From contig NZ_CP098806.1 in assembly GCF_023822005.2 (NCBI RefSeq), forward strand, positions 992,001-1,056,000: a stretch of DNA of 64,000 nucleotides, written 5' to 3'. Below are positions 63,925-64,000 of this stretch, piece after piece; the first letter of the stretch is position 1; every line of letters begins with the position of its first letter. A model generated the notes under the pieces. The model did no database searches and had not been told where the DNA came from. It was given only the letters and a program-made list of their open reading frames with translations. Source of the stretch: Dyadobacter fanqingshengii. GTDB taxonomy: Bacteria; Bacteroidota; Bacteroidia; Cytophagales; Spirosomataceae. Both the position numbers and the translations under genes were made by a program.

Positions 63925-64000
63925 TTACTGATTCAATTCAATATCAAGTTTGTATCTTTGAAGCAATCCCTTCAAATTTGATCCGGAGAATTTAGATCTT
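63925..64000 (-). CDS. C-terminal end of an unidentified gene
   Basis: The minus strand is open from the window edge for 24 codons to TAA (63927-63925), ending LLQRYKLDIELNQ. A terminator follows at the proper distance, which supports a real gene end. Too short to identify. Confidence 0.5.
   Translation of the reverse strand, partial: RSKFSGSNLKGLLQRYKLDIELNQ

Noticed and set aside
1..64000. Search for mobile elements, CRISPR arrays, rRNA and tRNA genes
   Set aside because: No transposase, integrase, regularly spaced repeats or RNA-gene signatures were recognised; divergent short tRNAs cannot be excluded without a covariance search.

Overview
The window reads as a chromosomal segment of a Bacteroidota bacterium, most likely a Cytophagales/Spirosomaceae member close to Dyadobacter; the genus is inferred from protein style and not proven. 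Evidence for the phylum: three SusC/SusD pairs, an ECF sigma/FecR pair, a hybrid two-component system with a propeller sensor, CarboxypepD_reg-type N-termini on the receptors, DUF4249 and DUF4153 proteins, and several promoters with the Bacteroidota -7 element TAnnTTTG. I see no rRNA, tRNA, CRISPR array, insertion sequence or phage gene.

Layout. 1-2368: end of a siderophore receptor plus its PepSY membrane partner. 2554-3792: a PQQ-sugar-dehydrogenase-like lipoprotein. 3865-11919 (minus): ECF sigma, FecR, an STN-bearing SusC, SusD and an FG-GAP propeller protein, consistent with a surface-signalling uptake operon. A hybrid sensor/regulator (12117-16136) runs divergently from it, followed by a 68-residue secreted peptide and a methyltransferase. 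17580-26797: a LacI-family regulator, a cytoplasmic beta-propeller of unknown role, a Tat-exported DegT-family aminotransferase, and a SusC/SusD pair. Two near-identical LacI-like operators sit just downstream of the -7 boxes of the divergent promoters, so this looks like one regulon for an undescribed substrate. 26882-29320: an orphan FtsX/MacB-type permease. 29706-38380: a potassium-uptake cluster with a 27-residue membrane microprotein, KdpF, KdpA, KdpB, KdpC, a porin, a truncated KdpD and a separate histidine kinase, but no KdpE. 38684-43253: a third SusC/SusD pair. 43312-45022: an outer-membrane receptor gene broken by an internal deletion and frameshift. 45246-48322: an orphan DUF4249 lipoprotein, an AI-2E family exporter and an unknown acidic protein. 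48448-51366: an ArsR/AHSA1 operon with two clear operators, a GlxA-type regulator and a tandem SRPBCC pair. 51573-54206: a second FtsX-type permease with an N-terminal prefix domain. 54367-56787: a complete siderophore receptor. 56958-64000: a small membrane protein, MsrA, an SRPBCC protein with an acidic tail, a multi-PAS histidine kinase, a DUF4153 membrane protein, a lipoprotein, and the last codons of one more minus-strand gene.

The theme is envelope nutrient import and environmental sensing. The best candidates for undescribed biology are the LacI/DegT/propeller/SusCD regulon with its paired operators, the microprotein ahead of kdpF, and the lectin-repeat relic upstream of the LacI gene.
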